Positions 24,740 through 34,603 of a stretch of DNA of 64,000 nucleotides are shown here, one piece after another (the stretch's first letter is position 1; the number at the start of each line of letters is the position of its first letter). The DNA is from JBMORL01 sp049322335 (GTDB taxonomy: Bacteria > Bacteroidota > Bacteroidia > Flavobacteriales_D > UBA2798), in assembly GCA_049322335.1 (NCBI GenBank), contig JBMORL010000086.1, positions 1 to 64,000 of the forward strand, given 5' to 3'. The notes under the pieces were generated by a model. It saw nothing but the letters and a program-made list of their open reading frames with translations. It searched no databases and was not told where the DNA came from. Position numbers and translations under genes: made by a program.

Positions 24740-27700
24740 GTGACGATTGAAGAATTGAAAATTGCGTACCGTAATCAAAAAAGCGTTAAGGAAATATCAC
24801 AACACTTATCGCAGGGGAAATTACATGCTTTTATTTCGGGTTTGGCAGGTTCTTCGGGAGCTTTTATTACCCATGCTGTTTTTGAGAATGCAGGAGAAAC
24901 ACATCTTGCTCTCTTAAACGATAAAGAAGAAGCGGTTTATTTTTTCAACGACCTTGAGAATATTTCACAAAACGAAAATACAGTGATGTTTTTTCCGGCT
25001 TCCCATCGTTTGCCTTATACTATTGAAGAAACCGAAAACGCCAATATACTGATGCGGGCCGAAGTGCTGAACAGGCTGAATAAAGACAAACGCCCCGTTA
25101 TTATTGTTACCTATCCCGAAGCGCTGGCTGAAAAAGTAGTTACGCAACAACATCTTGAAAAAAATACACTCGAAATAAAACAGGGTAGCTCCTACTCCAT
25201 TGATTTTATTGATGAGGTTTTACTGGAATATGAATTTGAAAAAACCGATTTCGTTTACCGGCCGGGGCAATTTTCCATTCGTGGAGGCATTATTGATATT
25301 TTTTCTTTTTCACACGAAGATCCCTATCGCGTGGAATTTTTTGGTGATGAAGCAGAATCTATCCGCACATTCGATACGATTACACAATTATCGAAACAAA
25401 ACATGGGAAAAATTAATATTGTCCCGAATGTGCAGGAAAAATTACTGCGCGAACAACGGCAATCCTTTTTCGACTATATTTCCCCGAAAAGCGTTCTCTG
25501 GATACAATCTTTAGCCGCCTGCCGGATGAAAATTGAAAAAGAAATTGAAAAAGCAAAAACTGCATACACCCATCTTCACTCCGTTATAGAACAACTTCCG
25601 CCCGAAGAACTGTATATCGATACCCACCATTTTACAGAAAAAATAAATTCCTTTTCCGTTATCGAAACAGGAATAGTTCCCGAAACGGAAAATATAACGG
25701 AAATAAAGTTCAACACCACACCGCAACCTGCTTTCAACAAAAATTTTGATTTACTGGCCAAAGATCTTCAATTACATTCCAGGCAAAACTACACCAACCT
25801 TATTCTTGCCGATAATCCCAAACAGGTGGAGCGGCTGAATTCTATTTTTGCTGATAAACAAAAGGAAGTTCATCTCACGCCTATTCATCTTTCCATACAC
25901 GAAGGTTTTATTGACCATGACAATAAAATTGCCTGTTACACCGATCACCAGGTGTTTGAACGTTATCACCGTTTTAAATTAAAGGAAGGTTTCAACAAAA
26001 CCAAAGAAGCGCTCACTTTAAAAGACCTGCTGAGTTTACAAAAAGGCGATTATATCACACACATCGACCACGGCATAGGGCAATACAGCGGACTGGAAAA
26101 AATAAATGTAAACGGAAAAGAACAGGAAGCGATACGTTTGATTTATAAAGGCGGTGACGTGGTGTATATTTCCATTCACAGCTTGCATCGCATTTCCAAA
26201 TACTCGGGAAAAGAAGGAACGGAACCGGTATTGAATAAACTCGGCACCAATGCATGGGCTACGCTCAAACAAAAAACAAAAAAACGTATCAAAGAGATCG
26301 CGTATGATCTAATAAAATTATACGCACAGCGAAAAACTCAAAAAGGTTTTCAGTTTTCCCCTGATAATTATTTACAAACCGAACTCGAAGCTTCTTTCAT
26401 TTACGAAGACACACCCGACCAGCTGAAGGCTACGATAGCTGTGAAAAAAGATATGGAAGAATCTTTTCCGATGGATCGTTTGATTTGCGGGGATGTGGGA
26501 TTTGGAAAAACTGAAATTGCCATGCGGGCAGCATTCAAATCAGTGTGTGACAGCAAACAGGTAGCCATTCTTTGTCCCACCACCATTCTTTCATTACAAC
26601 ATTACAAAAGTTTCAGCGAACGGTTTAAGGATTTTCCCTGTCGCGTGGATTATGTCAATCGTTTCAAATCATCCAAAAAAATAAAAGATACACTGGAGAA
26701 AGTAAAAAACGGTGAAGTGGATATTCTTATTGGCACACACCGTCTTGTGGCTAAAGATGTGCATTTTAAAGATCTCGGTTTGCTGGTGATTGATGAAGAA
26801 CAAAAATTCGGAGTGAGTGTAAAAGATAAGTTAAAGCTGATGAAAGCCAATGTGGATACGCTGACACTCACCGCTACGCCAATCCCAAGAACGTTACAAT
26901 TCTCACTGATGGGTGCACGCGACCTTTCCATCATCAGCACTCCTCCTCCCAACCGTCATCCCGTGCAAACGGAAATCCGCACTTTCAGCGAAGAACTGGT
27001 ACGCGACAAAATTATGTATGAAGTTTCGCGTGGCGGCCAGGTTTTTTTTGTACATAACCGCGTGCAAAATATACAGGAAATAGCCGGAATGATACAGCGT
27101 GTTTGTCCCGGTATGCGTGTAGCTGTGGGACACGGACAAATGGATGGCGATAAACTGGAAGAAGTGATGGTGGATTTTATTGAAGGGATGTATGATGTTT
27201 TGGTAGCTACTGCCATTATAGAATCGGGAATTGATATTCCCAATGCCAATACCATTATCATTAACGATGCACATAATTTCGGATTGAGCGACCTGCACCA
27301 GTTGCGCGGACGTGTGGGAAGAAGCAACAAACGTGCTTTTTGTGTTCTGCTTACACAACCTTTGCACCTGTTGCCTGACGATTCAAGAAAAAGATTGCAG
27401 GCCATTGAACAGTTTTCGGAACTCGGTAGTGGGTTCAGTATTGCCATGCGCGACCTTGATATTCGTGGTGCCGGAAATTTGCTGGGAGCCGAACAAAGCG
27501 GATTTATCAACGAGATCGGTTATGAAACCTATCAGAAAATTCTGGACGAAGCCATCACCGAATTAAAAGAAAATGAATTTAAAGAACTGTATCACCCCGA
27601 ACAGGATGAACATTATGAATGGTCGCACGATTGTGTTATTGAAACCGATCTTGAAATTCTTATTCCCGATAACTATGTAAATCTTGTGAACGAACGATTG

Positions 27701-28087
27701 ATCCTGTATCGCGAACTGGATGAACTGAAAGATGAAAATGAATTGCTGCAATTCAGGAATAAACTTACTGATCGTTTTGGAAAAATTCCCGAACAAACCG
27801 AAGAATTATTAGACACCATCCGCCTCCGGTGGAAAGCCCGGGAAACAGGAATAGAAAAAATATTTCTGAAAAACGGAAAAATGACCTGCTATTTTATTTC
27901 AAAAGAAAAATCTCCCTTTTATCAAAGCCCGAAGTTTACTCGTGTATTAAATTTCATTAAAGAAAATCACCGAATCGCCAATATGGAAGAAAAAAACGGT
28001 AAATTGCAGATGACTTTTAAGGAGGTGAAGGATGTGAGAGCGGCTATATTCTTACTGGATCTTATATTAAAAACTACCGTTCAATAA
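24740..28087 (+). CDS. mfd: Transcription-repair coupling factor Mfd (GTG start)
   Basis: A 1115-residue SF2 translocase that removes RNA polymerase stalled at DNA lesions and recruits UvrA. The UvrB-homology region (about 1-330) has LYEYEF, the ARRPGQFSIRGGIIDIF-like segment and VEFFGDE. The RNA-polymerase-interacting domain (about 420-500) has DLLSLQKGDYITHIDHGIGQY. The helicase domain has Walker A GDVGFGKTE near 583, DEEQ near 683, TLTATPIPRTLQ and the TRG segment with RGRVGRS; the C-terminal autoinhibitory domain follows. GTG at 24740 is used because an in-frame stop lies at 24734-24736. Confidence 0.97.
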   Translation: MTIEELKIAYRNQKSVKEISQHLSQGKLHAFISGLAGSSGAFITHAVFENAGETHLALLNDKEEAVYFFNDLENISQNENTVMFFPASHRLPYTIEETENANILMRAEVLNRLNKDKRPVIIVTYPEALAEKVVTQQHLEKNTLEIKQGSSYSIDFIDEVLLEYEFEKTDFVYRPGQFSIRGGIIDIFSFSHEDPYRVEFFGDEAESIRTFDTITQLSKQNMGKINIVPNVQEKLLREQRQSFFDYISPKSVLWIQSLAACRMKIEKEIEKAKTAYTHLHSVIEQLPPEELYIDTHHFTEKINSFSVIETGIVPETENITEIKFNTTPQPAFNKNFDLLAKDLQLHSRQNYTNLILADNPKQVERLNSIFADKQKEVHLTPIHLSIHEGFIDHDNKIACYTDHQVFERYHRFKLKEGFNKTKEALTLKDLLSLQKGDYITHIDHGIGQYSGLEKINVNGKEQEAIRLIYKGGDVVYISIHSLHRISKYSGKEGTEPVLNKLGTNAWATLKQKTKKRIKEIAYDLIKLYAQRKTQKGFQFSPDNYLQTELEASFIYEDTPDQLKATIAVKKDMEESFPMDRLICGDVGFGKTEIAMRAAFKSVCDSKQVAILCPTTILSLQHYKSFSERFKDFPCRVDYVNRFKSSKKIKDTLEKVKNGEVDILIGTHRLVAKDVHFKDLGLLVIDEEQKFGVSVKDKLKLMKANVDTLTLTATPIPRTLQFSLMGARDLSIISTPPPNRHPVQTEIRTFSEELVRDKIMYEVSRGGQVFFVHNRVQNIQEIAGMIQRVCPGMRVAVGHGQMDGDKLEEVMVDFIEGMYDVLVATAIIESGIDIPNANTIIINDAHNFGLSDLHQLRGRVGRSNKRAFCVLLTQPLHLLPDDSRKRLQAIEQFSELGSGFSIAMRDLDIRGAGNLLGAEQSGFINEIGYETYQKILDEAITELKENEFKELYHPEQDEHYEWSHDCVIETDLEILIPDNYVNLVNERLILYRELDELKDENELLQFRNKLTDRFGKIPEQTEELLDTIRLRWKARETGIEKIFLKNGKMTCYFISKEKSPFYQSPKFTRVLNFIKENHRIANMEEKNGKLQMTFKEVKDVRAAIFLLDLILKTTVQ

Positions 28088-28152
28088 TTAATAGCCGGAT
28101 AATTTTTTTGTTTCGTTTTCGTTTATTAAATTACACCTCTAATTCCAGGGAT

Positions 28153-28614
28153 ATGCAAAATATTAACCCTTTGTTAAAAATACTTTTTATTAAGGGGTTT
28201 GTTCTTATGATAGTTATGGCCAATAGCAATACGGCAGTGGTGATAAATGCAAGAGTTATTCTTGATTTTGTAAATGGCACACAACGGTATTTACCTGCCT
28301 ATTCTTTTATTATGCCTAATGGAGATGTAAGGCGTGCTGAATTACAAGAGAAAAATGAACACCATTCTTTTTTAAAAGCCTATCCGAATCCATTTGAAGA
28401 AAACACCACCATTGAAATTAATTTGCAGGAAGAAAGTGAAGATTCATTTTTATTGATTTCTGATATAACCGGAAAAATAATTTACAAATATCCGGTAACA
28501 CAAAAATCAATGCGATTGCTGATTCAAATGAACAATATATCTAAAGGAATTTATCTGGCCACATTGTTTAATAAAGGAGCGCCCGTAGATGTAGTTAAAC
28601 TCATTGCTTACTGA
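28153..28614 (+). CDS. Mini T9SS cargo: signal peptide plus sorting domain
   Basis: A 153-residue protein. Residues 1-31 form a signal peptide or anchor, only about 35 residues of unique sequence follow, and the rest (about 70-153) is a T9SS type A sorting domain: AYPNPFEENTTIEI, LLISDITGKIIYKY, NISKGIYLATLFNKG. Passengers of this pathway are normally much larger, so this may be a surface peptide or the 3' remnant of a bigger cargo. The frame is open to 28108; ATG 28153 was chosen because AGGG precedes it and it begins the hydrophobic segment. The next gene starts 6 bases after the stop. Confidence 0.65.
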   Translation: MQNINPLLKILFIKGFVLMIVMANSNTAVVINARVILDFVNGTQRYLPAYSFIMPNGDVRRAELQEKNEHHSFLKAYPNPFEENTTIEINLQEESEDSFLLISDITGKIIYKYPVTQKSMRLLIQMNNISKGIYLATLFNKGAPVDVVKLIAY

Positions 28615-28620
28615 TAAAAT

Positions 28621-30081
28621 ATGAAAGGTCTTTTTTCCATATTCATTTTTGTGTCAGGTTTAAGTTTTGGACAACCTGAATTTAACCGTGATTATGATTT
28701 TACAGGAATCAATGAAGGATTCAGCAGTATTTTAATATTCAATAACAGTTATTTTACGGCCGGCATTTCAAACAATGGTGGTACAGGAAAGTGTCTTGTG
28801 GCGGAATTTGATTTTAACGGAGACACTATCAGGTCAAAAATTTTTGGAAAAGATTCTGCATTTTATTACGTAGGATTTAAAGGAATAATGAAACATGACA
28901 GTAGTTTTATTTACATAGGGTCAGAAGTAACGGATAAAAGAAGACCCTATGCTGCTAAACTAAACTGGAATTTAGATACACTTTGGACAAGTGAATCATG
29001 GGCAATGGGAGAAGGAGATTTTCAATGGGGAATTGTATTGAATGATGGTTATGTATTTTGCGGAAGTATAGAATCATCACCGGGCGATCATGATTTTATA
29101 TTATTGAAATCAGATTTTTCTGGAAATATTTTATGGCAAAAGAACATCGGCTTGTCAGCAGTTTGGGAAGACGCATATAGTATAGACACTACATTAAACG
29201 GGGGATTTGTTTTATCCGGTTATCAGGATAATATTACCACTAGTTGGAATATTTACGTTGTAAAAACCGACAGTGCAGGTAATGTTGTATCGGGCTGGCC
29301 AAAAATTTTTGGCACAAATGATAGCGAGGCCGGGTGGGTGCGTTCATTAAAAGACGGTAGTTATATTGTTTGGGGTGGATGGCAATCGGGGTCTGGTAAT
29401 GAAAAAGCCCATTTAAGAAAATTGCTTCCTAATGGAAATACTATATGGATAAAAGATTTTCAAAACCCCGGTGCATCTTCAGTAATAGATGTTTTCACGG
29501 ATTGTATAGAAACTTCTGAAGGTGATTTAGTTTTAACGGGAATGTTTTATGATAGTACAATAAATAATCCCGTAGGATGGATACTTAGAACCGATTCATT
29601 AGGAAACGAAAAATGGAGAAGGAAATTACAAAAGAGACCCAACGATAATTATTTATACAGCATAGCACAAACACCTGATGGCGGCTTTGTAATGAGTGGG
29701 AATGTTTTTCCTGATGGCAGCGGAAATACTCAGGATGGCTGGATAATAAAAGTGGATAGTATGGGTTGTTTAACTCCGGGTTGTGTGGTAGGGATAGAAG
29801 AATTGTTGATTGATGATGTTGGATTGTTGATTTATCCGAATCCTAATGATGGAAAATTTGTTGTAGAAATTGAGAGTGTAGAGTGGGCAGCGGCAGGAGA
29901 CAGCGGCAGTAAAATGCAGATAATTGTTACGGATATTTTTGGGAGAGTAGTTTATGAAAAATATATTAATAGAAATACCACAAAAATTGAGCTGGATATT
30001 TCAGAACAGGCAAAGGGAATTTATTTTTTGAGTTTGATTACAGATGAAAAAAGAATTACTTCCAAAATAATAAAAGAATAG
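28621..30081 (+). CDS. T9SS-exported propeller-like protein
   Basis: A 486-residue protein with a signal peptide (1-17, ending SFG-Q) and repeats like those of the protein at 13798-15231: GGFVLSGYQDN, IYVVKTDSAGNV, GWILRTDSLGNEKWRRK, PDGGFVMSGN. The C-terminal 75 residues form a T9SS type A domain (LIYPNPNDGKFVVE; IIVTDIFGRVVYE; AKGIYFLSLITDEKR). Middle of a run of three T9SS cargo genes; the next ATG is 4 bases after its stop. Confidence 0.82.
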   Translation: MKGLFSIFIFVSGLSFGQPEFNRDYDFTGINEGFSSILIFNNSYFTAGISNNGGTGKCLVAEFDFNGDTIRSKIFGKDSAFYYVGFKGIMKHDSSFIYIGSEVTDKRRPYAAKLNWNLDTLWTSESWAMGEGDFQWGIVLNDGYVFCGSIESSPGDHDFILLKSDFSGNILWQKNIGLSAVWEDAYSIDTTLNGGFVLSGYQDNITTSWNIYVVKTDSAGNVVSGWPKIFGTNDSEAGWVRSLKDGSYIVWGGWQSGSGNEKAHLRKLLPNGNTIWIKDFQNPGASSVIDVFTDCIETSEGDLVLTGMFYDSTINNPVGWILRTDSLGNEKWRRKLQKRPNDNYLYSIAQTPDGGFVMSGNVFPDGSGNTQDGWIIKVDSMGCLTPGCVVGIEELLIDDVGLLIYPNPNDGKFVVEIESVEWAAAGDSGSKMQIIVTDIFGRVVYEKYINRNTTKIELDISEQAKGIYFLSLITDEKRITSKIIKE

Positions 30082-30085
30082 TAAA

Positions 30086-31027
30086 ATGAAAATAATTGTT
30101 TTCCTGTTTTTATTTTCTCTTATTATTTCCACCGCTTCCTCTTCACAAAGCCGGGCATTGTATAGCAATTGCATTCTTTTCGAAACTTCAGACACCCTTA
30201 TCAGTATCAATACATCCGGACAAACGCTTTGGCAGATCTGTAGTCCCGATAAAGTGCTTTTTGATTCTTCCTATTCCTCTTCACTAAGCATAATTACAGA
30301 TTCGCTCAATCCCTATCCACCCAACGCTTCATCCTATTTCACGCTTACCTATGGCCCTCCTGTGCCGGGACAACCTTTAAGTCTCCGCTACATTGAAGTA
30401 ACCCTGCTGCACCGTTTCCAAACCGATTCACTAAACGATTACGGATCAGTTCTTGTTTCTGCAGACGGAGGAAATTCGTGGGTAGATCTTTTTAGCGATA
30501 GTCTTGAATTTACCTATGAAATGCATTATATGGAAACTACCGGAGACACATTGCCTGATCTTTTATTCACCGGAAACTCCAACGGATGGATAAGAAGTAA
30601 AGCCTCTAAAGATTTAGAACTATGGTATGTAAACTCACAAATGGCAAATACGATAGACAGCCTTTTGTTCCGCTTTATTTTTACCTCCGATGCTATTCAA
30701 AATAACCTGGAAGGATGGCAAATTGATAATATATGTATTGATTTATATTGGGGACTTCCGGTTTTTGAAAATGAAAATGCAGAATCATTTTCAATTTATC
30801 CTAATCCCGCCAATAATATACTGAATTTTGAAACCGGATATTCTTTTATAAAGGATGCTTCCACTGTAGAAATAACTGATATTTCCGGGAGATTATTAAA
30901 AAGTTATATAGTATCCAATAACCATGAAATAGCAGACATTTCCGAATTAAATAATGGTATTTATTTCGTACATTTGATGTGCCATGATGATATCATTTCG
31001 AGCCAAAAACTTATTATTACAAAATAG
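30086..31027 (+). CDS. T9SS-exported protein with jelly-roll-like passenger
   Basis: A 313-residue protein with a signal peptide (1-19, ending ASS-S) and a strand-rich passenger (LWQICSPDK, YFTLTYGPPVPG, VLVSADGGNSWVDLF, GWQIDNICIDLYWG) like the MAM/LamG-type domains often found in T9SS cargo. The end (about 245-313) is a type A sorting domain: FSIYPNPANNILNFE, VEITDISGRLLKSY, NNGIYFVHLM. The PhoD-like gene starts 44 bases before its stop. Confidence 0.78.
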   Translation: MKIIVFLFLFSLIISTASSSQSRALYSNCILFETSDTLISINTSGQTLWQICSPDKVLFDSSYSSSLSIITDSLNPYPPNASSYFTLTYGPPVPGQPLSLRYIEVTLLHRFQTDSLNDYGSVLVSADGGNSWVDLFSDSLEFTYEMHYMETTGDTLPDLLFTGNSNGWIRSKASKDLELWYVNSQMANTIDSLLFRFIFTSDAIQNNLEGWQIDNICIDLYWGLPVFENENAESFSIYPNPANNILNFETGYSFIKDASTVEITDISGRLLKSYIVSNNHEIADISELNNGIYFVHLMCHDDIISSQKLIITK

Positions 31028-32624
31028 CGTACCCGTTATTCTTTTTTTCTTTCTTTTTTCCTGCACTCCATCCGAAAACTCCCAAAAAACCCACCAGCCC
31101 GGAGGAGAAAAACTGAATCATAACGGACTGGAGGCTTACTACGATGCTTCGTTAAAACCTTTTTATCACGGTGTGGCTTCGGGTGATCCGTTGCCGGAAT
31201 CAGTAATCATCTGGACAAGGGTAACACCCGATTATCACCAGGAGGTGAAAGTGAATTATGCGGTAGCCACCGACAGCGAAATGAAAGCAGTGGTAAAAAA
31301 AGGAACCATCACTACCGATTCATCCAAAGACTATACAGTAAAAGCAGATGTGCAAGATCTTGAGGCAGGCACCTATTATTATTACCAATTTGAAGCGCTG
31401 GGAAAAAAATCAATCACGGGAAGAATGAAAACCGCTCCCAAAGACAGTACCAAAAATATCCGGCTGGCTTTTGCCTCGTGCAGCAATTATTCATGGGGAT
31501 ATTTCAACGCGTACCGTACTATGGCTGAAGATACTTTAGATGCCGTGGTTCATCTCGGAGATTATATTTATGAATATGCAACGGATGTTTATAGTCATCC
31601 GCAACTCATCAGGAAGCACATCCCCAATAAAGAATTGGTTGCATTAACCGATTACCGCACCCGATATGCGCAATACCGTTTGGATAAAAATCTGCAGGCC
31701 GTTCACAGCGCACATCCCTTTATCGTTATATGGGATGATCACGAACTGGCCAACAATGCCTATGAAACCGGGGCGGGCAATCATCAACCCGAAGAAGGTG
31801 ACTGGAATACACGGCTTGCTGCTGCCCAAAAAGCCTATTACGAGTGGATGCCGGTGAGAGAAAAAAAAGATCCGCAATTGTACCGTTCTTTTACTTTCGG
31901 TAACCATGTGCGCCTCATTATGCTGGATACCCGAACCGAAGGAAGAAGCGAACAGGTTTACGATCACAACGATGCTGCTTTTTACGACACCACACGGAAA
32001 ATGATCAGCGATGAACATTTCAACTGGCTTACCAGTGAATTGAACCAGAAAGAAACCTGGAAAGTAATCGGCAACCAGGTTTTGTTCAGCAAACTGAAAG
32101 TTTTTTTCAGTGAAAAAGGTGAACCCTATTATGACGGATGGGACGGTTATCCTTATCAAAAATTAAAATTTTGGCGGGAACTCTGCAACAAACCGGGAGT
32201 CGTTTTTGTAACCGGTGATTTCCATTCTTCATTTGTAATTCATGATGATGTGGGTTTGTATGATTGTAAATGTCATCAATACTCCACAGAGTTTGTGGTA
32301 CCCAGCATCACTTCTGCCAACTACGATGAAGATTATGGTTTGGATTCTGCAAAAATTTATACCGAATGGTACAATAAAGCCAACGAGCATGTGGAGAAAA
32401 TAGATTTTTTGTCAGGCGGAAAAAACAAATGGATGGAATGTCGTCCGTATAACTACAACGGAAAATACCTGAATTACACGAATCTTATTGACCACGGTTA
32501 TTTTATTCTTGAGCTGGATGAAAAAGAAGGAAAAGGAATTTTTCGTTTTGCAGAAACCATACTGGATAAAAAGAACGAAAAATACAGGGATGTTGTTTTC
32601 AGAATTACACCTTATGGACTTTAA
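30984..32624 (+). CDS. PhoD-like alkaline phosphatase/phosphodiesterase lipoprotein
   Basis: A 546-residue lipoprotein (lipobox LFSC, Cys near 27). The N-terminal Ig-like domain begins FYHGVASGDPLPESVIIWTRV. The metallophosphatase domain has FASCSNY, VVHLGDYIYEYA, VIWDDHELANNAY and VTGDFHSS, which carry the Fe/Ca-binding Asp, Asn and His residues of PhoD. It should hydrolyse phosphate mono- or diesters at the cell envelope for phosphate uptake. The start (ATG 30984 or 30987) lies inside the upstream T9SS gene, a 44-base overlap. No Pho box was recognised. Confidence 0.9.
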   Translation: MMISFRAKNLLLQNSVPVILFFFLFSCTPSENSQKTHQPGGEKLNHNGLEAYYDASLKPFYHGVASGDPLPESVIIWTRVTPDYHQEVKVNYAVATDSEMKAVVKKGTITTDSSKDYTVKADVQDLEAGTYYYYQFEALGKKSITGRMKTAPKDSTKNIRLAFASCSNYSWGYFNAYRTMAEDTLDAVVHLGDYIYEYATDVYSHPQLIRKHIPNKELVALTDYRTRYAQYRLDKNLQAVHSAHPFIVIWDDHELANNAYETGAGNHQPEEGDWNTRLAAAQKAYYEWMPVREKKDPQLYRSFTFGNHVRLIMLDTRTEGRSEQVYDHNDAAFYDTTRKMISDEHFNWLTSELNQKETWKVIGNQVLFSKLKVFFSEKGEPYYDGWDGYPYQKLKFWRELCNKPGVVFVTGDFHSSFVIHDDVGLYDCKCHQYSTEFVVPSITSANYDEDYGLDSAKIYTEWYNKANEHVEKIDFLSGGKNKWMECRPYNYNGKYLNYTNLIDHGYFILELDEKEGKGIFRFAETILDKKNEKYRDVVFRITPYGL

Positions 32625-32627
32625 CCG

Positions 32628-32658
32628 TGAAGTACAAATCCCGGAGGATTTGACTTCA
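32628..32658. terminator. Long hairpin between two convergent genes
   Basis: TGAAGT, one bulged A, CAAATCC, a four-base loop, GGATTTG, ACTTCA: thirteen base pairs. It lies 3 bases from both flanking stop codons and is the same on both strands. There is no T-run, so intrinsic termination is uncertain. Confidence 0.5.
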
Positions 32659-32661
32659 GGG

Positions 32662-34602
32662 TTATTCCTTTATCTCTTCAAATAAGGAATAAAAATATTT
32701 ATTTCCTTTCCTGATAGTAATAGTGATATCATCTACCTCAACATTTTTCTTTTCAATATTCCAGAAAAGCACATCAAGTACCAATCCTTTTGGTTTATCG
32801 GCTGAATGAAGAACGAGTTCCAGGGGCAGCGTAACGTGAATGGTTGTCCAAAGATCTGAAGCCGGGTAATCTTTTCTTTCTGCCGGACGAAAATCAAGTA
32901 CCGAATCATTTTTTATACTGCTCATTGCCAAAAGTGCATTATCTCCGGCTTGTAGGGTTCTTACTTTTGCTGAAAGATCAATTAAATAATATCGTCCCTG
33001 AATTACAGAATCAAGTAAAATTTTTGTGCCCGGCCCCCATTCCGCAAGCGAATCCATTTTATAGAATCGGTTGCTGTTTTCTGTAACCACTTTCGATTCA
33101 TCATAATTCCACCCGCCTGTTTCCTGGTTAAAATCACAGGCATATTGTGCCACCCGGTTATCTTTGTAGTATTCATTTTCCTGATTTTTTGACAGGCAAT
33201 AATAATTATACCCAAAACCTTCTTCCTTAAAAACCTGGTATGGAAATTTTTCAGCAGCTATTTCAACAAATGTTTCGCTTACATTTCCCAAAATGATATT
33301 GGAAGTATTTACCGAATCCAGCCAGTTAGTGAAACAGGAAACACAATAAAATTCGTGATAAAAGTTGCGGTGAGGAATGGGCCGGTTCATTTTTTCCTCA
33401 TAATACTTCATGTATCCTTTGTTGATACCCATGGCCACCGAACAATCCGATTTTATTTTTTCGTCTTCAAATAACAATTTGGTATTTATTACCATTGCAG
33501 CACAGGGCTGTCGGTAAAAAATCCCATAATGTTCTCTTTCAAAAACAAGCAAAAATATATTCAACAACAAAAACGCAGACACGAGCATCAGGTTTCCCCA
33601 TTTACTTTTCAGATAAACAAAAGAAAAAATAAACATCAGTAAAAAAGGAAAAGAAAACAACAAAAAGGAATACTGAAGTACGGGACTAACGTAAACGGAA
33701 TAAAAATAACCGGTAAAAAAAGGAACAAAAAACCAGGTAAGAAAAAATAAACGTTTATCGTTTCCCGATTTTAAAACCGAACGATTAACAATTGTAAAAA
33801 TTAATACTGCCGCTGCTATCAACAGCAATAAAGGAAAAGAAAACTGAAACGCATACTGAATGAATTTCCACAAAAAATCCGGTTCAGGAGGCCCGAGCCA
33901 TTTTAAACCATTCCATCCCATCTGGAACATGGTAAGCGGCAATACGGGAAGATAAACCAGTATAACGGCCAGGTTTAAGAGAATGTAACGAAATAAATGT
34001 TTTCTTCCGCAAATAAAAAATCCCGTAACAGCAATTATCATTGCTGTTAACGCTGAAAAATGATGATTAACCGCACAAGCTAACGCAGAGAGGATATAAG
34101 CAATAAGAACCGGGTAATTATACTTTTTATCCTCAGCGATTTTTATCCACTGATGAACAAATAACAACACAAAAAACATTCCGCTTATATAGGGCCGGGC
34201 CAGCTGGCTGTACATTACCGGAAATTGCAGGGTAGCTAAAAAAGCGGCTGTCAGCAATGCTGTACTTTCTCCAAACCAACGGGAAGCGATCTTCCATGAA
34301 AGATAAACAGAGTAAATCCCGGTGAAAATAAAAGGTAGTTTTATCACCCATTCTGCATCACCAAAAATTCCCGTCCAAAAGTATAAAAACACCTGAACTA
34401 ACGGAGGATGGCCATCCATTTGTACACCTTGTCTTATTAATTCCCCAAAAGAATCATAGTGCGTTCTGCTCAGCGCGCTTAATTCGTCATTCATCAAAGT
34501 AATTGAAAACAGGTCCCAGCACCTTAACACAGCTGCTACTACCAGTATAAGCAGCAAACTTATCTTAGCTGAAGAAAATGAATAGATGCGTGAACCGTTC
34601 AT
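32662..34602 (-). CDS. Membrane glycosyltransferase, GT39/ArnT-like
   Basis: A 646-residue protein with about twelve membrane helices in the first 420 residues and a soluble C-terminal part. The first loop has the acidic motif LMNDELSALSRTHYDSFGE, then MDGHPPLVQVFLYFW, as in polyprenyl-phosphate-sugar transferases, where the Asp/Glu pair is catalytic. The C-terminal region looks like a carbohydrate-binding-type beta fold. It is the last gene of a tight minus-strand operon after rluD (1 base between). The acceptor is unknown. Confidence 0.78.
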   Translation of the reverse strand: MNGSRIYSFSSAKISLLLILVVAAVLRCWDLFSITLMNDELSALSRTHYDSFGELIRQGVQMDGHPPLVQVFLYFWTGIFGDAEWVIKLPFIFTGIYSVYLSWKIASRWFGESTALLTAAFLATLQFPVMYSQLARPYISGMFFVLLFVHQWIKIAEDKKYNYPVLIAYILSALACAVNHHFSALTAMIIAVTGFFICGRKHLFRYILLNLAVILVYLPVLPLTMFQMGWNGLKWLGPPEPDFLWKFIQYAFQFSFPLLLLIAAAVLIFTIVNRSVLKSGNDKRLFFLTWFFVPFFTGYFYSVYVSPVLQYSFLLFSFPFLLMFIFSFVYLKSKWGNLMLVSAFLLLNIFLLVFEREHYGIFYRQPCAAMVINTKLLFEDEKIKSDCSVAMGINKGYMKYYEEKMNRPIPHRNFYHEFYCVSCFTNWLDSVNTSNIILGNVSETFVEIAAEKFPYQVFKEEGFGYNYYCLSKNQENEYYKDNRVAQYACDFNQETGGWNYDESKVVTENSNRFYKMDSLAEWGPGTKILLDSVIQGRYYLIDLSAKVRTLQAGDNALLAMSSIKNDSVLDFRPAERKDYPASDLWTTIHVTLPLELVLHSADKPKGLVLDVLFWNIEKKNVEVDDITITIRKGNKYFYSLFEEIKE

Positions 34603-34603
34603 T

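Noticed and set aside
26903..27510. Long minus-strand frames inside mfd
   Set aside because: They are antisense shadows of the conserved helicase region.
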